DNA of 7,436 bases from CAZDDA01 sp964568045. Lineage in GTDB: Bacteria > Bipolaricaulota > Bipolaricaulia > UBA7950 > UBA9294. The notes under the pieces are model-generated. The model was not told where the DNA came from. It saw nothing but the letters and a program-made list of their open reading frames with translations, and searched no databases. Of the stretch, positions 1 to 5,507 are shown one piece after another; positions within the stretch are counted from its first letter, which is position 1; every line of letters begins with the position of its first letter. The DNA lies in the NCBI GenBank assembly GCA_964568045.1, contig CAZMOL010000074.1, positions 1 through 7,436 of the forward strand, given 5' to 3'. The position numbers and the translations under genes are program-made.

Positions 1-45
1 GCCCCTTGTGATAGCGTCGAAAAGTTGGATTGCGTGAGGGGGAGG

Positions 46-1221
46 ATGATGCGTAGGCAGATCCTTATCGCCACTAGTACTGTCGCAGTAGTAGTGGCGA
101 TAATCATCGGCTGGTACTTGTTGACCCAACGCCAGAGCGAACGTTTAGTCGCACAAGGAGAACTGACAAACGTTCTGCTGCTCGGCTGTGACACCGTTGA
201 GGGAGTAGGCCTCGTTAATTCGATGACGGTGCTCAGCATAGGACCAAAAAACGATGTCTGCTTGCTCGCGCTTCCGTGCGACCTGCGGGTGAAACTCGGC
301 GATGGCACTCTCTCCACGTTGGGCGAGACTCACACCCTCGCGGGGGCAACTGCAGCCCGCCAAGGCGTCTCCGCATTCCTTGGGATCGAAGTTCCGTTTT
401 TCATATCTATCAACTCCGAAGGTTTGCAGCTATTGTTCGATGAACTCGGCGGCGTCGCAGTGACCGTTGAGAAGGCGATGCGCTACGACGATGAGAGCGC
501 TGTCCCGCCATTGCACATTGATATCCAACCGGGAACCCAGGTGCTTGATGGAAGAACTGCTCTTGATTTCATCCGCTACCCGGACGAAAAAGGCGGACTC
601 AGACGCATCGCCCGCGGGCAACAGCTGATGTCTGCTGTGCTCAAGAAGACGCTCCAACAGAACCCCACATTGGCACAAAAGACGGTCAGGACCGTTCATC
701 CCTACCTGCAGACCAATCTGTCTCTGACTGACCTGTATGATCTTGCAGAGCTCCTGCACAGAAGCGATGTGAGTAGTCTGCGGACGGCAACGGTTCCTGG
801 AATTTCTGTTGTGACCGATGAAGCCGCGTACTTGGAACCTGAAGTGGTGGAGACGGAGCGCCTTGTTGCCCGGCTGATCAAACGGATCGATCTGCTGACA
901 CCAGAGGGGATCCGCGTGTCGGTGTTCAATGGGAATGGCGTCCGGCTGATCGGCAGGAGTACCGCCGAGTATCTGCAACAGCGCGATTTTAAGATCACTG
1001 AGATCGCTAATGCCGAGTCTTTCGCGTATGATATGACGTACATAGTATTCCTAAAGGAGGAAGCAAAGGCGTACATGCTGCTGGAGGCGCTTCCGAGTAA
1101 CGCAGTCGTGGTCTCTCCCGAGCAATTCGAACCGCACTACACCGCGCTGGAGCCGATGGTTCCTGTCGAGACCGACCTCCTCCTGATAGTCGGTGCAGGC
1201 TTTGAGGTTGGGGATGGATGA
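46..1221 (+). CDS. LytR-CpsA-Psr (LCP) family protein with C-terminal LytR_C domain, divergent active site
   Basis: Membrane-anchored extracytoplasmic protein of 391 residues. LCP enzymes typically transfer glycopolymers from a polyprenyl-pyrophosphate carrier to peptidoglycan or other acceptors. A single membrane segment lies at about residues 6-26 after a basic N-terminus. The LCP domain (about 41-205) contains LLLGCD (44-49), a PRD-like box reading LPCD (76-79), and FIRY...RIAR.QQ (175-193). A LytR_C domain (about 289-386) starts VSVFNGNGV and ends TDLLLIVGAGF. Several residues expected in the catalytic pocket are changed (see findings), so transferase activity is uncertain. The frame is open to the left edge. 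I chose ATG 46 because GAGGG (36-40) lies 5 nt upstream; ATG 49, GTG 34 and TTG 25 are alternatives. Its 3' end overlaps rsfS, so the two are probably co-transcribed. Family assignment is fairly sure; function is inferred. Confidence 0.85.
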   Translation: MMRRQILIATSTVAVVVAIIIGWYLLTQRQSERLVAQGELTNVLLLGCDTVEGVGLVNSMTVLSIGPKNDVCLLALPCDLRVKLGDGTLSTLGETHTLAGATAARQGVSAFLGIEVPFFISINSEGLQLLFDELGGVAVTVEKAMRYDDESAVPPLHIDIQPGTQVLDGRTALDFIRYPDEKGGLRRIARGQQLMSAVLKKTLQQNPTLAQKTVRTVHPYLQTNLSLTDLYDLAELLHRSDVSSLRTATVPGISVVTDEAAYLEPEVVETERLVARLIKRIDLLTPEGIRVSVFNGNGVRLIGRSTAEYLQQRDFKITEIANAESFAYDMTYIVFLKEEAKAYMLLEALPSNAVVVSPEQFEPHYTALEPMVPVETDLLLIVGAGFEVGDG

Positions 1222-1573
1222 GGAAACTCTCCTCCACTCTGCAATCAGCCTTATCGCAGAGAAGAAGGGAGACAGAATCGTCGCGATTGATTTGCGCGAC
1301 GTTTCCATTCCCACAAGCTACTTCCTCATCACCGAGGCAGATAACCCCGTTCAAATCAAGGCGATCGTCTCCAATCTGATGGAGAAATTCCCGTACAAGG
1401 CGCTTCATCGGGAGGGACTCTCCGAGCGCCGGTGGGTCGTCCTCGACTACGGGGACATAGTCATTCATGTTTTCCTGCACGAGGCGCGCGAGTTTTACGA
1501 TATTGAATCCCTTTGGGCGGATCACATTATCGAAGTCGAAATCCCTTCCGGTAAACAGCCGAACCACAACTAA
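1214..1573 (+). CDS. rsfS: Ribosomal silencing factor RsfS (Iojap family)
   Basis: RsfS binds ribosomal protein uL14 on the 50S subunit and blocks joining with the 30S subunit, lowering translation under nutrient limitation. The 119-residue product has the family's usual length and covers the whole domain. Visible signatures are GDRIVAIDL (19-27), a YFLIT segment (36-40), QIKAI (47-51), EG followed by WVVLDYGDIVIHVF (74-87), and REFYDIESLWAD (92-103). The Asp usual before YF/F in the D-Y-F-I-I/V motif is Thr or Ser here, a minor variation. I chose ATG 1214 because GAGG (1204-1207) sits 6 nt upstream and the protein then starts at the normal N-terminus; GTG 1193 would add seven unconserved residues. 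It overlaps the LCP gene by 8 bp, which suggests translational coupling. The LCP-rsfS pairing is common across bacteria. Confidence 0.95.
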   Translation: MDEETLLHSAISLIAEKKGDRIVAIDLRDVSIPTSYFLITEADNPVQIKAIVSNLMEKFPYKALHREGLSERRWVVLDYGDIVIHVFLHEAREFYDIESLWADHIIEVEIPSGKQPNHN

Positions 1574-1634
1574 CGCACACTGGTCCGGAACAGCCGAGGT
1601 CGTAACAGTGGACTACGCTTGACTTCCCCAAGAG

Positions 1635-1651
1635 AGGCCTGCGATAGGCCT
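1635..1651 (+). terminator. Weak stem-loop downstream of rsfS
   Basis: AGGCCT (1635-1640) and a second AGGCCT (1646-1651) are self-complementary and can pair as a 6-bp GC-rich stem with a 5-nt loop. It lies about 60 nt after the rsfS stop codon. No T-run follows, so it is not a canonical intrinsic terminator. It is only a candidate 3'-end structure for the LCP-rsfS transcript. Confidence 0.25.
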
Positions 1652-1655
1652 AAAC

Positions 1656-1709
1656 TCATGGTCGCTTCCTTGATGCGGCCCCCGACACCTTGATACAGTG
1701 CGACCATGA
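1656..1709. repeat. 10-bp perfect inverted repeat spanning the start codon of the VTT gene
   Basis: TCATGGTCGC (1656-1665) is the exact reverse complement of GCGACCATGA (1700-1709), with a 34-nt spacer. The right arm contains the ATG (1706-1708) of the downstream membrane-protein gene. In RNA the pairing would hide the start codon if transcription began upstream of about 1656. In DNA the two half-sites would flank the candidate promoter. The repeat is seen directly; a role is inferred. Confidence 0.6.
1670..1699 (+). promoter_or_regulatory. Candidate leaderless promoter of the VTT gene
   Basis: A -35-like TTGATG (1670-1675) and a -10-like TACAGT (1694-1699, TANNNT form) are separated by 18 nt. 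The -10 element ends 6 nt before the ATG at 1706, so transcription would start at or next to the start codon. This is the geometry of leaderless genes and matches the absence of any Shine-Dalgarno sequence upstream of 1706. The hexamer matches are modest. Confidence 0.35.
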
Positions 1710-2164
1710 ATGTGCTGGGGGCTCTGCTTCTGATCTTCCTCTACGAAGTGGGCGCAGCGGTGATTCTACCTACGCCGAGCGAGATTCCCGTGTTTGGATA
1801 CACCTGGATTCCGATCGGCTGGATCTTCGCTTTTGCAGTGGCCGGCAAGACGGTCGGCTCCTATCTCATCTTCTTCCTCGGCGCCCGAGCGAAGGACACG
1901 CAACGCTTTCAACGCTTGGTGGATCGCTATCGCTGGATTCAGGTTGTGATGGACTGGAGCGAGCGGTTCGTCCGGCGCTACGGGGTCTTTGCGGTATTCG
2001 TGCTGCTCAGCATTCCCGGATTTCCCGACACGCTCTCTTTGTACCTCTTTGCGCTCGTGGGAGATCGCCCCGTGCTGTTTGCCATCGCCTCCGGACTGGG
2101 AACCGCTGTCCGTATGGGACTTGTACTCCTCGGCTTCCACGGAATCGCGACCGCAGTCTCCTAG
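1706..2164 (+). CDS. Small VTT/DedA-like integral membrane protein
   Basis: A 152-residue polytopic membrane protein resembling the VTT (SNARE-associated/DedA) fold, whose members include candidate undecaprenyl-phosphate flippases, lipid scramblases and proton-linked transporters. Hydrophobic stretches lie at about 1-22, 34-59, 92-118 and 121-147. An LPTPSE motif (21-26) looks like the first re-entrant loop, and IPGFPDTLSLYLFALVG (103-119) like the second. A hydrophilic, basic segment (61-91) links the two halves. It is shorter than full-length DedA proteins (about 200-220 residues). The Arg residues that flank the proline in classical DedA (GRF.P..R) are absent, so classical DedA activity should not be assumed. 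There is no Shine-Dalgarno sequence at ATG 1706; start choice rests on reading frame and the promoter candidate. The gene stands alone between rsfS and a convergent gene. Fold-level assignment is moderate; substrate unknown. Confidence 0.7.
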   Translation: MNVLGALLLIFLYEVGAAVILPTPSEIPVFGYTWIPIGWIFAFAVAGKTVGSYLIFFLGARAKDTQRFQRLVDRYRWIQVVMDWSERFVRRYGVFAVFVLLSIPGFPDTLSLYLFALVGDRPVLFAIASGLGTAVRMGLVLLGFHGIATAVS

Positions 2165-2325
2165 GCTCTCACACAACGCCGAGAAAGAGCATGACCTGAG
2201 GATTGCACTCCCTACGTAAGTCTGCAAATGCCCTCACTTCTAGGGCACCGGCAGCACCGTACCTGCGACGTGGCGAAACGATCGCAGTCGCGCGGAAGTG
2301 ACCTCGTGCGAAGAGAGCGCGGCAG
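2165..2325. other. Convergent intergenic region, no gene seen
   Basis: This 161-bp gap lies between the 3' ends of two convergent genes. I see no convincing coding sequence. The only structures noted are a 6-bp stem-loop (TGCCCT 2229-2234 with AGGGCA 2242-2247, 7-nt loop) and a 5-bp GC stem, GCGGC/GCCGC (2319-2333), over the stop codon of the minus-strand gene. Neither has a T-run on either strand, so a bidirectional terminator is only a weak possibility. Confidence 0.4.
2229..2247. terminator. Weak bidirectional stem-loop between convergent genes
   Basis: TGCCCT (2229-2234) pairs perfectly with AGGGCA (2242-2247) around a 7-nt loop. It sits 65 nt past the VTT gene stop and about 80 nt past the minus-strand gene stop. 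The location suits a shared terminator, but the stem is short and has no U-tract. Confidence 0.2.
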
Positions 2326-2922
2326 CTAGCCGCCTACAGCGACAAGCCGCTCGTAGGTCTGGAGAGCCTGCTCCTCTCGCGACGGAACAAGTACGGTGTA
2401 GGCCGCCATTCCGAGGTTGGTCAGGGTGGAGTAGAGCCAATCGTAGGGCGTCACGAATTGCAGGCTCGATGGAAAGGCCAAGCTCGCTAGGCCCGCGGCG
2501 GCGTACCCAATGGCAGTCATGAACCGGCGTTGTCTTGCCTCACCCGCCAGTCTTGTCAACGTGAATACGGCCTTTTGCTCCCGCTCGCCGGGGGCAGCGC
2601 TCGCAACGTCATTGAACGCGCGCTCCGCGTCGGAGGGAATCGCCAGGACGAGCGCGCCGGGGATCACACCCACACCAGCAACGAGGCCACCGATCCACAG
2701 ATTGTCCGGCGGCGGCACGACCGCAACGACGATCCCACCGATCACCAGCCCGCCCGCGATCAGTCCGACCCCTGAGATCAGCCGTTCACCACGTTTCTCC
2801 TGCGCCAGATCCTCGAGAATTCCGTAGGCAACTGCATCGCTTGTTTCCTGAGCAAAGGCACACAACGTGGGAACAAACACCAACGCCGCCAGGACAACGG
2901 CTACCGATGCTGTTTTCAACAT
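2326..2922 (-). CDS. Exported/membrane protein of unknown function with two internal repeats
   Basis: I do not recognise this 198-residue protein. It begins with a basic residue, a hydrophobic core and an AFA-Q site near residue 24, as in a signal peptide. About four hydrophobic segments follow: 49-70, 75-96, 135-150 and 160-179. The body looks like two copies of one module. L36..LAQE.R..R (36-47) then G-rich helices then PSDAERA (96-102) matches L122..LAGE.R..R (122-133) then helices then PSREEQA (180-186). The copies are offset by about 86 residues. Short charged amphipathic segments separate the membrane pairs. I chose the ATG at 2922 because GGGAGGT (plus positions 2931-2937 reversed) ends 8 nt upstream and a signal peptide follows; the frame stays open to 3108 but that extension has no such features. 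It is divergent from the aap operon, with a separate promoter candidate. No function is proposed. Confidence 0.75.
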   Translation of the reverse strand: MLKTASVAVVLAALVFVPTLCAFAQETSDAVAYGILEDLAQEKRGERLISGVGLIAGGLVIGGIVVAVVPPPDNLWIGGLVAGVGVIPGALVLAIPSDAERAFNDVASAAPGEREQKAVFTLTRLAGEARQRRFMTAIGYAAAGLASLAFPSSLQFVTPYDWLYSTLTNLGMAAYTVLVPSREEQALQTYERLVAVGG

Positions 2923-2945
2923 CTGCTCACACCTCCCTTGTCGCA

Positions 2946-2975
2946 AGGATAGTCCTTTCCGATCGCGGGAGGCAA
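2946..2975 (-). promoter_or_regulatory. Promoter candidate for the minus-strand membrane protein gene
   Basis: Read on the minus strand, TTGCCT (plus 2970-2975) and TATCCT (plus 2946-2951) are separated by 18 nt. The predicted start near 2939 would leave a leader of about 17 nt that just includes the Shine-Dalgarno sequence. A small odd palindrome, AAGGA-TAG-TCCTT (2945-2957), overlaps the -10 element and could be an operator, but it is short. Confidence 0.4.
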
Positions 2976-3018
2976 CTCGATGAGTGGTGCGTGCTGTCGT
3001 TGTCCCTATTCTCACTGT

Positions 3019-3047
3019 TTGGCTCGGGGGTATGAATATGCTATCAT
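3019..3047 (+). promoter_or_regulatory. Upstream promoter candidate (P1) of the aap operon
   Basis: TTGGCT (3019-3024) and TATCAT (3042-3047) are spaced by 17 nt, with an extended -10 TG at 3039-3040. This is the best sigma-70-type match in the intergenic region. Transcription would start near 3054, giving a leader of about 160 nt before aapJ. The -10 element lies inside the odd palindrome CTATCATAG (3041-3049). Confidence 0.55.
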
Positions 3048-3069
3048 AGGAAGTTCGGGATTGGGTTGG

Positions 3070-3099
3070 TTGTGCGGCGCAAAGCGCAATCTCTATGAT
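3070..3099 (+). promoter_or_regulatory. Second promoter candidate (P2) of the aap operon
   Basis: TTGTGC (3070-3075) and TATGAT (3094-3099) are spaced by 18 nt; the -10 matches five of six consensus bases while the -35 is weak. The -10 lies in the palindrome CTCTAT-G-ATAGAG (3091-3103). Transcription would start near 3106. It could be a tandem promoter, or the palindrome could be an operator downstream of P1. Confidence 0.3.
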
Positions 3100-3154
3100 A
3101 GAGGCCATCCCGTTTTATCGGCACTTGAGGAACAAGGAGGTGATAGTCAAATAG
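3095..3154 (+). CDS. Possible 19-residue leader ORF upstream of aapJ
   Basis: ATG 3095 opens a 19-codon frame (MIEAIPFYRHLRNKEVIVK) that ends at TAG 3152-3154, 59 nt before the aapJ start. There is no clear Shine-Dalgarno sequence in front of it, and it would be translated only from P1. Its last codons contain the very strong Shine-Dalgarno-like sequence at 3134-3144. It is not rich in any single amino acid, so a classic attenuator peptide is not indicated. It may be chance; coding status is unproven. Confidence 0.2.
   Translation: MIEAIPFYRHLRNKEVIVK
3134..3144 (+). promoter_or_regulatory. Perfect Shine-Dalgarno sequence without a start codon
   Basis: AAGGAGGTGAT is fully complementary to the usual 16S rRNA 3' tail. 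No ATG, GTG or TTG occurs within the normal 4-12 nt downstream, and the overlapping GTG (3140-3142) is too close. It lies 70 nt upstream of the aapJ start, which has its own Shine-Dalgarno sequence. It could be a ribosome standby or pausing site, or a relic of a lost start. Confidence 0.45.
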
Positions 3155-3213
3155 ACGTTTCAACCGAACTCGACGTTTGAGGTGTTTTAAGGAAAAACTG
3201 CAAGGAGGTTGTC

Positions 3214-4224
3214 GTGAGAAGAGGGCTATTAGTTGTTGTCTTGTTGGCGCTGTTTGTTCCCATCTGCGTGATGGGGCAGAACACAATGGAAACCGTGCTG
3301 TCCCGTGGCAAGCTCATATGCGGCGTAAACGCGGTTCTGCCGGGTTTTGGCGTCCTGGATGCAGCCACTGGTGAGTTCAGTGGGTTCGATGTCGATTACG
3401 GCAGGGCGATCGCCGCTGCGATGGGTGTGGACATTGAGTTTGTTCCCTTGACCGCAGGGGAGCGCCTCACAGCACTGCAAACCCGCCAGATCGATGTACT
3501 GCTCCGCAATACCACTTGGACGCTCACCCGCGATTCTAAAGAGCTGGCGCTGAACTTCTGTCCCACCACGTTCTACGATGGCCAGGGGTTCCTCGTCCGC
3601 AAGGCCGATAACATTCACTCAATAAAGGATCTGGACGGAGCGACAGTCTGTGTAACCTCGGGGACGACCACCGAGGGAAACCTGGCCGATGCGTTTCGCG
3701 AAAATGGGTTGGCTTTGACCACCCAGGTCTTCGCGGACACAGAATCGTCGTTCGGCGCATACGATGCCGAAGCCTGTGACTGCTACACCAGCGACAAATC
3801 ACAGCTGGCGTCGCTGCGAACCATCGCCAAGAATCCGGATGATCACGTCATTCTTCCGGACACGATCTCCAAGGAGCCCTTGGGGCCGCTGACCCGCCAC
3901 GGCGAGGACGAAATGTTCGACGTCGTCAAGTGGGTCGTATTCGCCACGTTCTTCGCTGAAGAGCACGGCATCACTCAGGCCAACGTGCGGACGTTTGAAA
4001 GCGACAACCCTTCGATCCGCCGTTTCCTCGGGAAGGAAGGCGGAATGGGGGCAAAGCTGGGATTGGCCGAAGACTGGGCCGTGAACCTCATCGCAGCGGT
4101 CGGAAACTACGGCGAGATCTACGAACGCTATATGGGCCCAGATGGGCTGGATATCCCGAGAGCCGGATCGCTCAACGACCTGTATACCAACGGTGGGTTG
4201 ATCTACTGCCCGGCATGGCGGTAG
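3214..4224 (+). CDS. aapJ: General L-amino-acid ABC transporter, periplasmic binding protein
   Basis: This 336-residue protein is the extracytoplasmic receptor that captures L-amino acids and hands them to the AapQ/AapM channel; family members (AapJ, BztA) usually have broad specificity for polar amino acids. A signal peptide covers about residues 1-21 (R2R3, hydrophobic core, VMG-Q). The SBP_bac_3 fold follows with hallmark blocks: RGKLICGVN (31-39), GFDVDYGRAIAAAM (57-70), LRNTTWTLTRD (97-107), YDGQGF (121-126), TSGTTTE (148-154), CDCYTSD (188-194) and the typical C-terminal GGLIYCPAWR (327-336). Length matches AapJ. The start is GTG 3214, with AAGGAGGT (3202-3209) 4-5 nt upstream. It is the first gene of the operon, behind a leader of about 110-160 nt, and is followed by a strong stem-loop before aapQ. 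The family is clear; the exact substrate range is not. Confidence 0.93.
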   Translation: MRRGLLVVVLLALFVPICVMGQNTMETVLSRGKLICGVNAVLPGFGVLDAATGEFSGFDVDYGRAIAAAMGVDIEFVPLTAGERLTALQTRQIDVLLRNTTWTLTRDSKELALNFCPTTFYDGQGFLVRKADNIHSIKDLDGATVCVTSGTTTEGNLADAFRENGLALTTQVFADTESSFGAYDAEACDCYTSDKSQLASLRTIAKNPDDHVILPDTISKEPLGPLTRHGEDEMFDVVKWVVFATFFAEEHGITQANVRTFESDNPSIRRFLGKEGGMGAKLGLAEDWAVNLIAAVGNYGEIYERYMGPDGLDIPRAGSLNDLYTNGGLIYCPAWR

Positions 4225-4260
4225 GTGTTTTCAACCCTGTAGGATAGAAGAGAGCCAGTT

Positions 4261-4297
4261 GGTGAGTACAGCCACCTCTGGGTAGGCTGTACTCACC
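4261..4297 (+). terminator. Strong intercistronic stem-loop between aapJ and aapQ
   Basis: GGTGAGTACAGCC (4261-4273) pairs perfectly with GGCTGTACTCACC (4285-4297). The 13-bp stem can extend by ACC/GGT (4274-4276 with 4281-4283) across one bulged A, leaving a 4-nt loop. It begins 36 nt after the aapJ stop and ends 23 nt before the aapQ start. No T-run follows, so full termination is unlikely. A 3' stabiliser or partial terminator that keeps aapJ mRNA more abundant than permease mRNA is the likely role, as known for other binding-protein operons. Confidence 0.7.
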
Positions 4298-4320
4298 TCT
4301 TCGTATACAGTAAGGAGTAA

Positions 4321-5505
4321 GTGTTGAGCAAGAAGGTCGCTTCCTCACATGCAGTCGCTTTCTGGCGCGATATTCGGGTTCTGCGTGTGGTAAGTCAGGT
4401 TCTCTTCGTCATGGTCATCGCCGCTGGAATATGGTGGCTGCTCAACAATCTGCAGACGAACCTCAAGACGGCTGGCTTGAACATCAGTTTCCGCTTCCTC
4501 AACAACACGGCGGGCTTTCCCATCTCAGAGGGCCTGCGTTACAGTCCGACCGATGTCAACGGGTATGCGTTCTTGGTCGGGATCGTCAATACGATCCGGA
4601 TTGCAGTGATCGGTATCATACTCGCGACGATCATCGGAACGCTCGTCGGTATCGCCCGTCTGTCGAGCAACTGGCTCGTTCGGAAGCTCGCTGCGTTCTA
4701 CGTCGAGACGCTCCGCAACATCCCCCTGCTCGTGGTGCTGTTCTTCTGTTATTTTGCGGTGATGCTGACCGCGCTACCATTGGTCAAGGACAGCATCAGA
4801 CTGCCCGGCTTTGTCTTTCTGAGCCGGCGGGGTCTGTACATTCCCTCGCTGGTGCCGACGGGATCGTTCGGCACGTGGGGATTGTACATCATCGGAGGGC
4901 TGGCTTTGGCGATCGTCGTCTATTTGTTCCGGCGCGCCCACCTCAAACGCGCGGATCGCCCGGGCTTTCCCATCGTATGGGCGGTGCCAGTTCTCCTCGT
5001 GGTTGTCATCGCTGGATGGTTTCTCTGCTCCGGCAATCCGTTGTCCGTCAATGTCCCTGTGTTGAAGCGGTTCAACTTTGAGGGGGGGATCTGGCTGTCG
5101 ACACCGTTTATGTCCCTTCTCATCGGCCTGTCGACATACACCGCAACATACATCGCTGAGATTGTACGTGCGGGGATCACCGCCGTCAGCAAGGGGCAAA
5201 CCGAAGCGGCCAAGGCGCTCGGCTTGAGACGCACGCATGTCCTCCGCTTGGTGATCCTGCCCCAGGCGCTGCGCGTCATCATTCCGCCGCTGACGAGCCA
5301 GTATCTCAATCTGACCAAGAACTCCAGTCTGGCGATCCTCATCGGCTACTACGATCTGATGAACGTGGCGACGACCATCTTCAACCAAACCGGGCGCGCC
5401 GTCGAGATGATCCTGCTGGTCATGGGCAGCTACCTGTCAATGAGTCTCTTAACTTCCGTGTTTATGAACTACTACAACCGGCGCATCAAATTGGTGGAGC
5501 GTTGA
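4321..5505 (+). CDS. aapQ: General L-amino-acid ABC transporter, permease
   Basis: An inner-membrane permease of 394 residues that forms the translocation channel with AapM. AapQ/BztB-type permeases are about 400 residues long, far longer than typical polar amino-acid permeases (about 220), and this protein fits. Membrane segments include about 21-43, 83-112, 131-153, 184-203, 218-236, 261-283 and 360-381. The family motif ETLRNIPLL is at 129-137. The EAA loop that docks on the ATPase is KGQTEAAKALGL through LPQALR (291-318), ending in TSQYLNLTKNSSLA (325-338). AAGGAG (4312-4317) precedes GTG 4321 by only 3 nt; TTG 4324, 6 nt away, is a serious alternative that shortens the protein by one residue. 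It is the second gene of the operon, and its stop overlaps the upstream edge of aapM. The assignment is well supported. Confidence 0.92.
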   Translation: MLSKKVASSHAVAFWRDIRVLRVVSQVLFVMVIAAGIWWLLNNLQTNLKTAGLNISFRFLNNTAGFPISEGLRYSPTDVNGYAFLVGIVNTIRIAVIGIILATIIGTLVGIARLSSNWLVRKLAAFYVETLRNIPLLVVLFFCYFAVMLTALPLVKDSIRLPGFVFLSRRGLYIPSLVPTGSFGTWGLYIIGGLALAIVVYLFRRAHLKRADRPGFPIVWAVPVLLVVVIAGWFLCSGNPLSVNVPVLKRFNFEGGIWLSTPFMSLLIGLSTYTATYIAEIVRAGITAVSKGQTEAAKALGLRRTHVLRLVILPQALRVIIPPLTSQYLNLTKNSSLAILIGYYDLMNVATTIFNQTGRAVEMILLVMGSYLSMSLLTSVFMNYYNRRIKLVER

Positions 5506-5507
5506 TC

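Noticed and set aside
1..37. Tail of an upstream gene (second frame open from the left edge to TGA 35-37, just before the LCP start)
   Set aside because: Only 11 codons are visible and they show no recognisable motif. The position fits a coupled upstream gene such as nadD in this common cluster, but the sequence cannot show it.
1007..1567. 186-codon antisense frame opposite the LCP end and rsfS
   Set aside because: Spans two well-supported genes on the other strand and shows no domain-like pattern.
1690..2199. 169-codon + strand frame overlapping the VTT gene
   Set aside because: The alternative frame encodes a clear polytopic membrane protein with VTT-like motifs; this one is Arg/Ser-rich and motif-free.
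3071..3090. GCGC-AAA-GCGC mini-hairpin suspected as part of a riboswitch
   Set aside because: Only four base pairs with a 3-nt loop; I could not find surrounding helices or conserved motifs of any known riboswitch class.
2923..3108. N-terminal extension of the minus-strand membrane protein to 3108
   Set aside because: It would put 62 polar residues before a clear signal peptide and ignore a good Shine-Dalgarno sequence 8 nt before ATG 2922; it would also overlap the aap promoters.
2980..3180. 66-codon + strand frame upstream of aapJ
   Set aside because: It begins upstream of the predicted P1 promoter, has no convincing ribosome-binding site and no recognisable pattern.
4774..5388. 204-codon antisense frame opposite aapQ
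   Set aside because: Low-complexity polar translation, no ribosome-binding site worth noting, and fully antisense to a clear permease.
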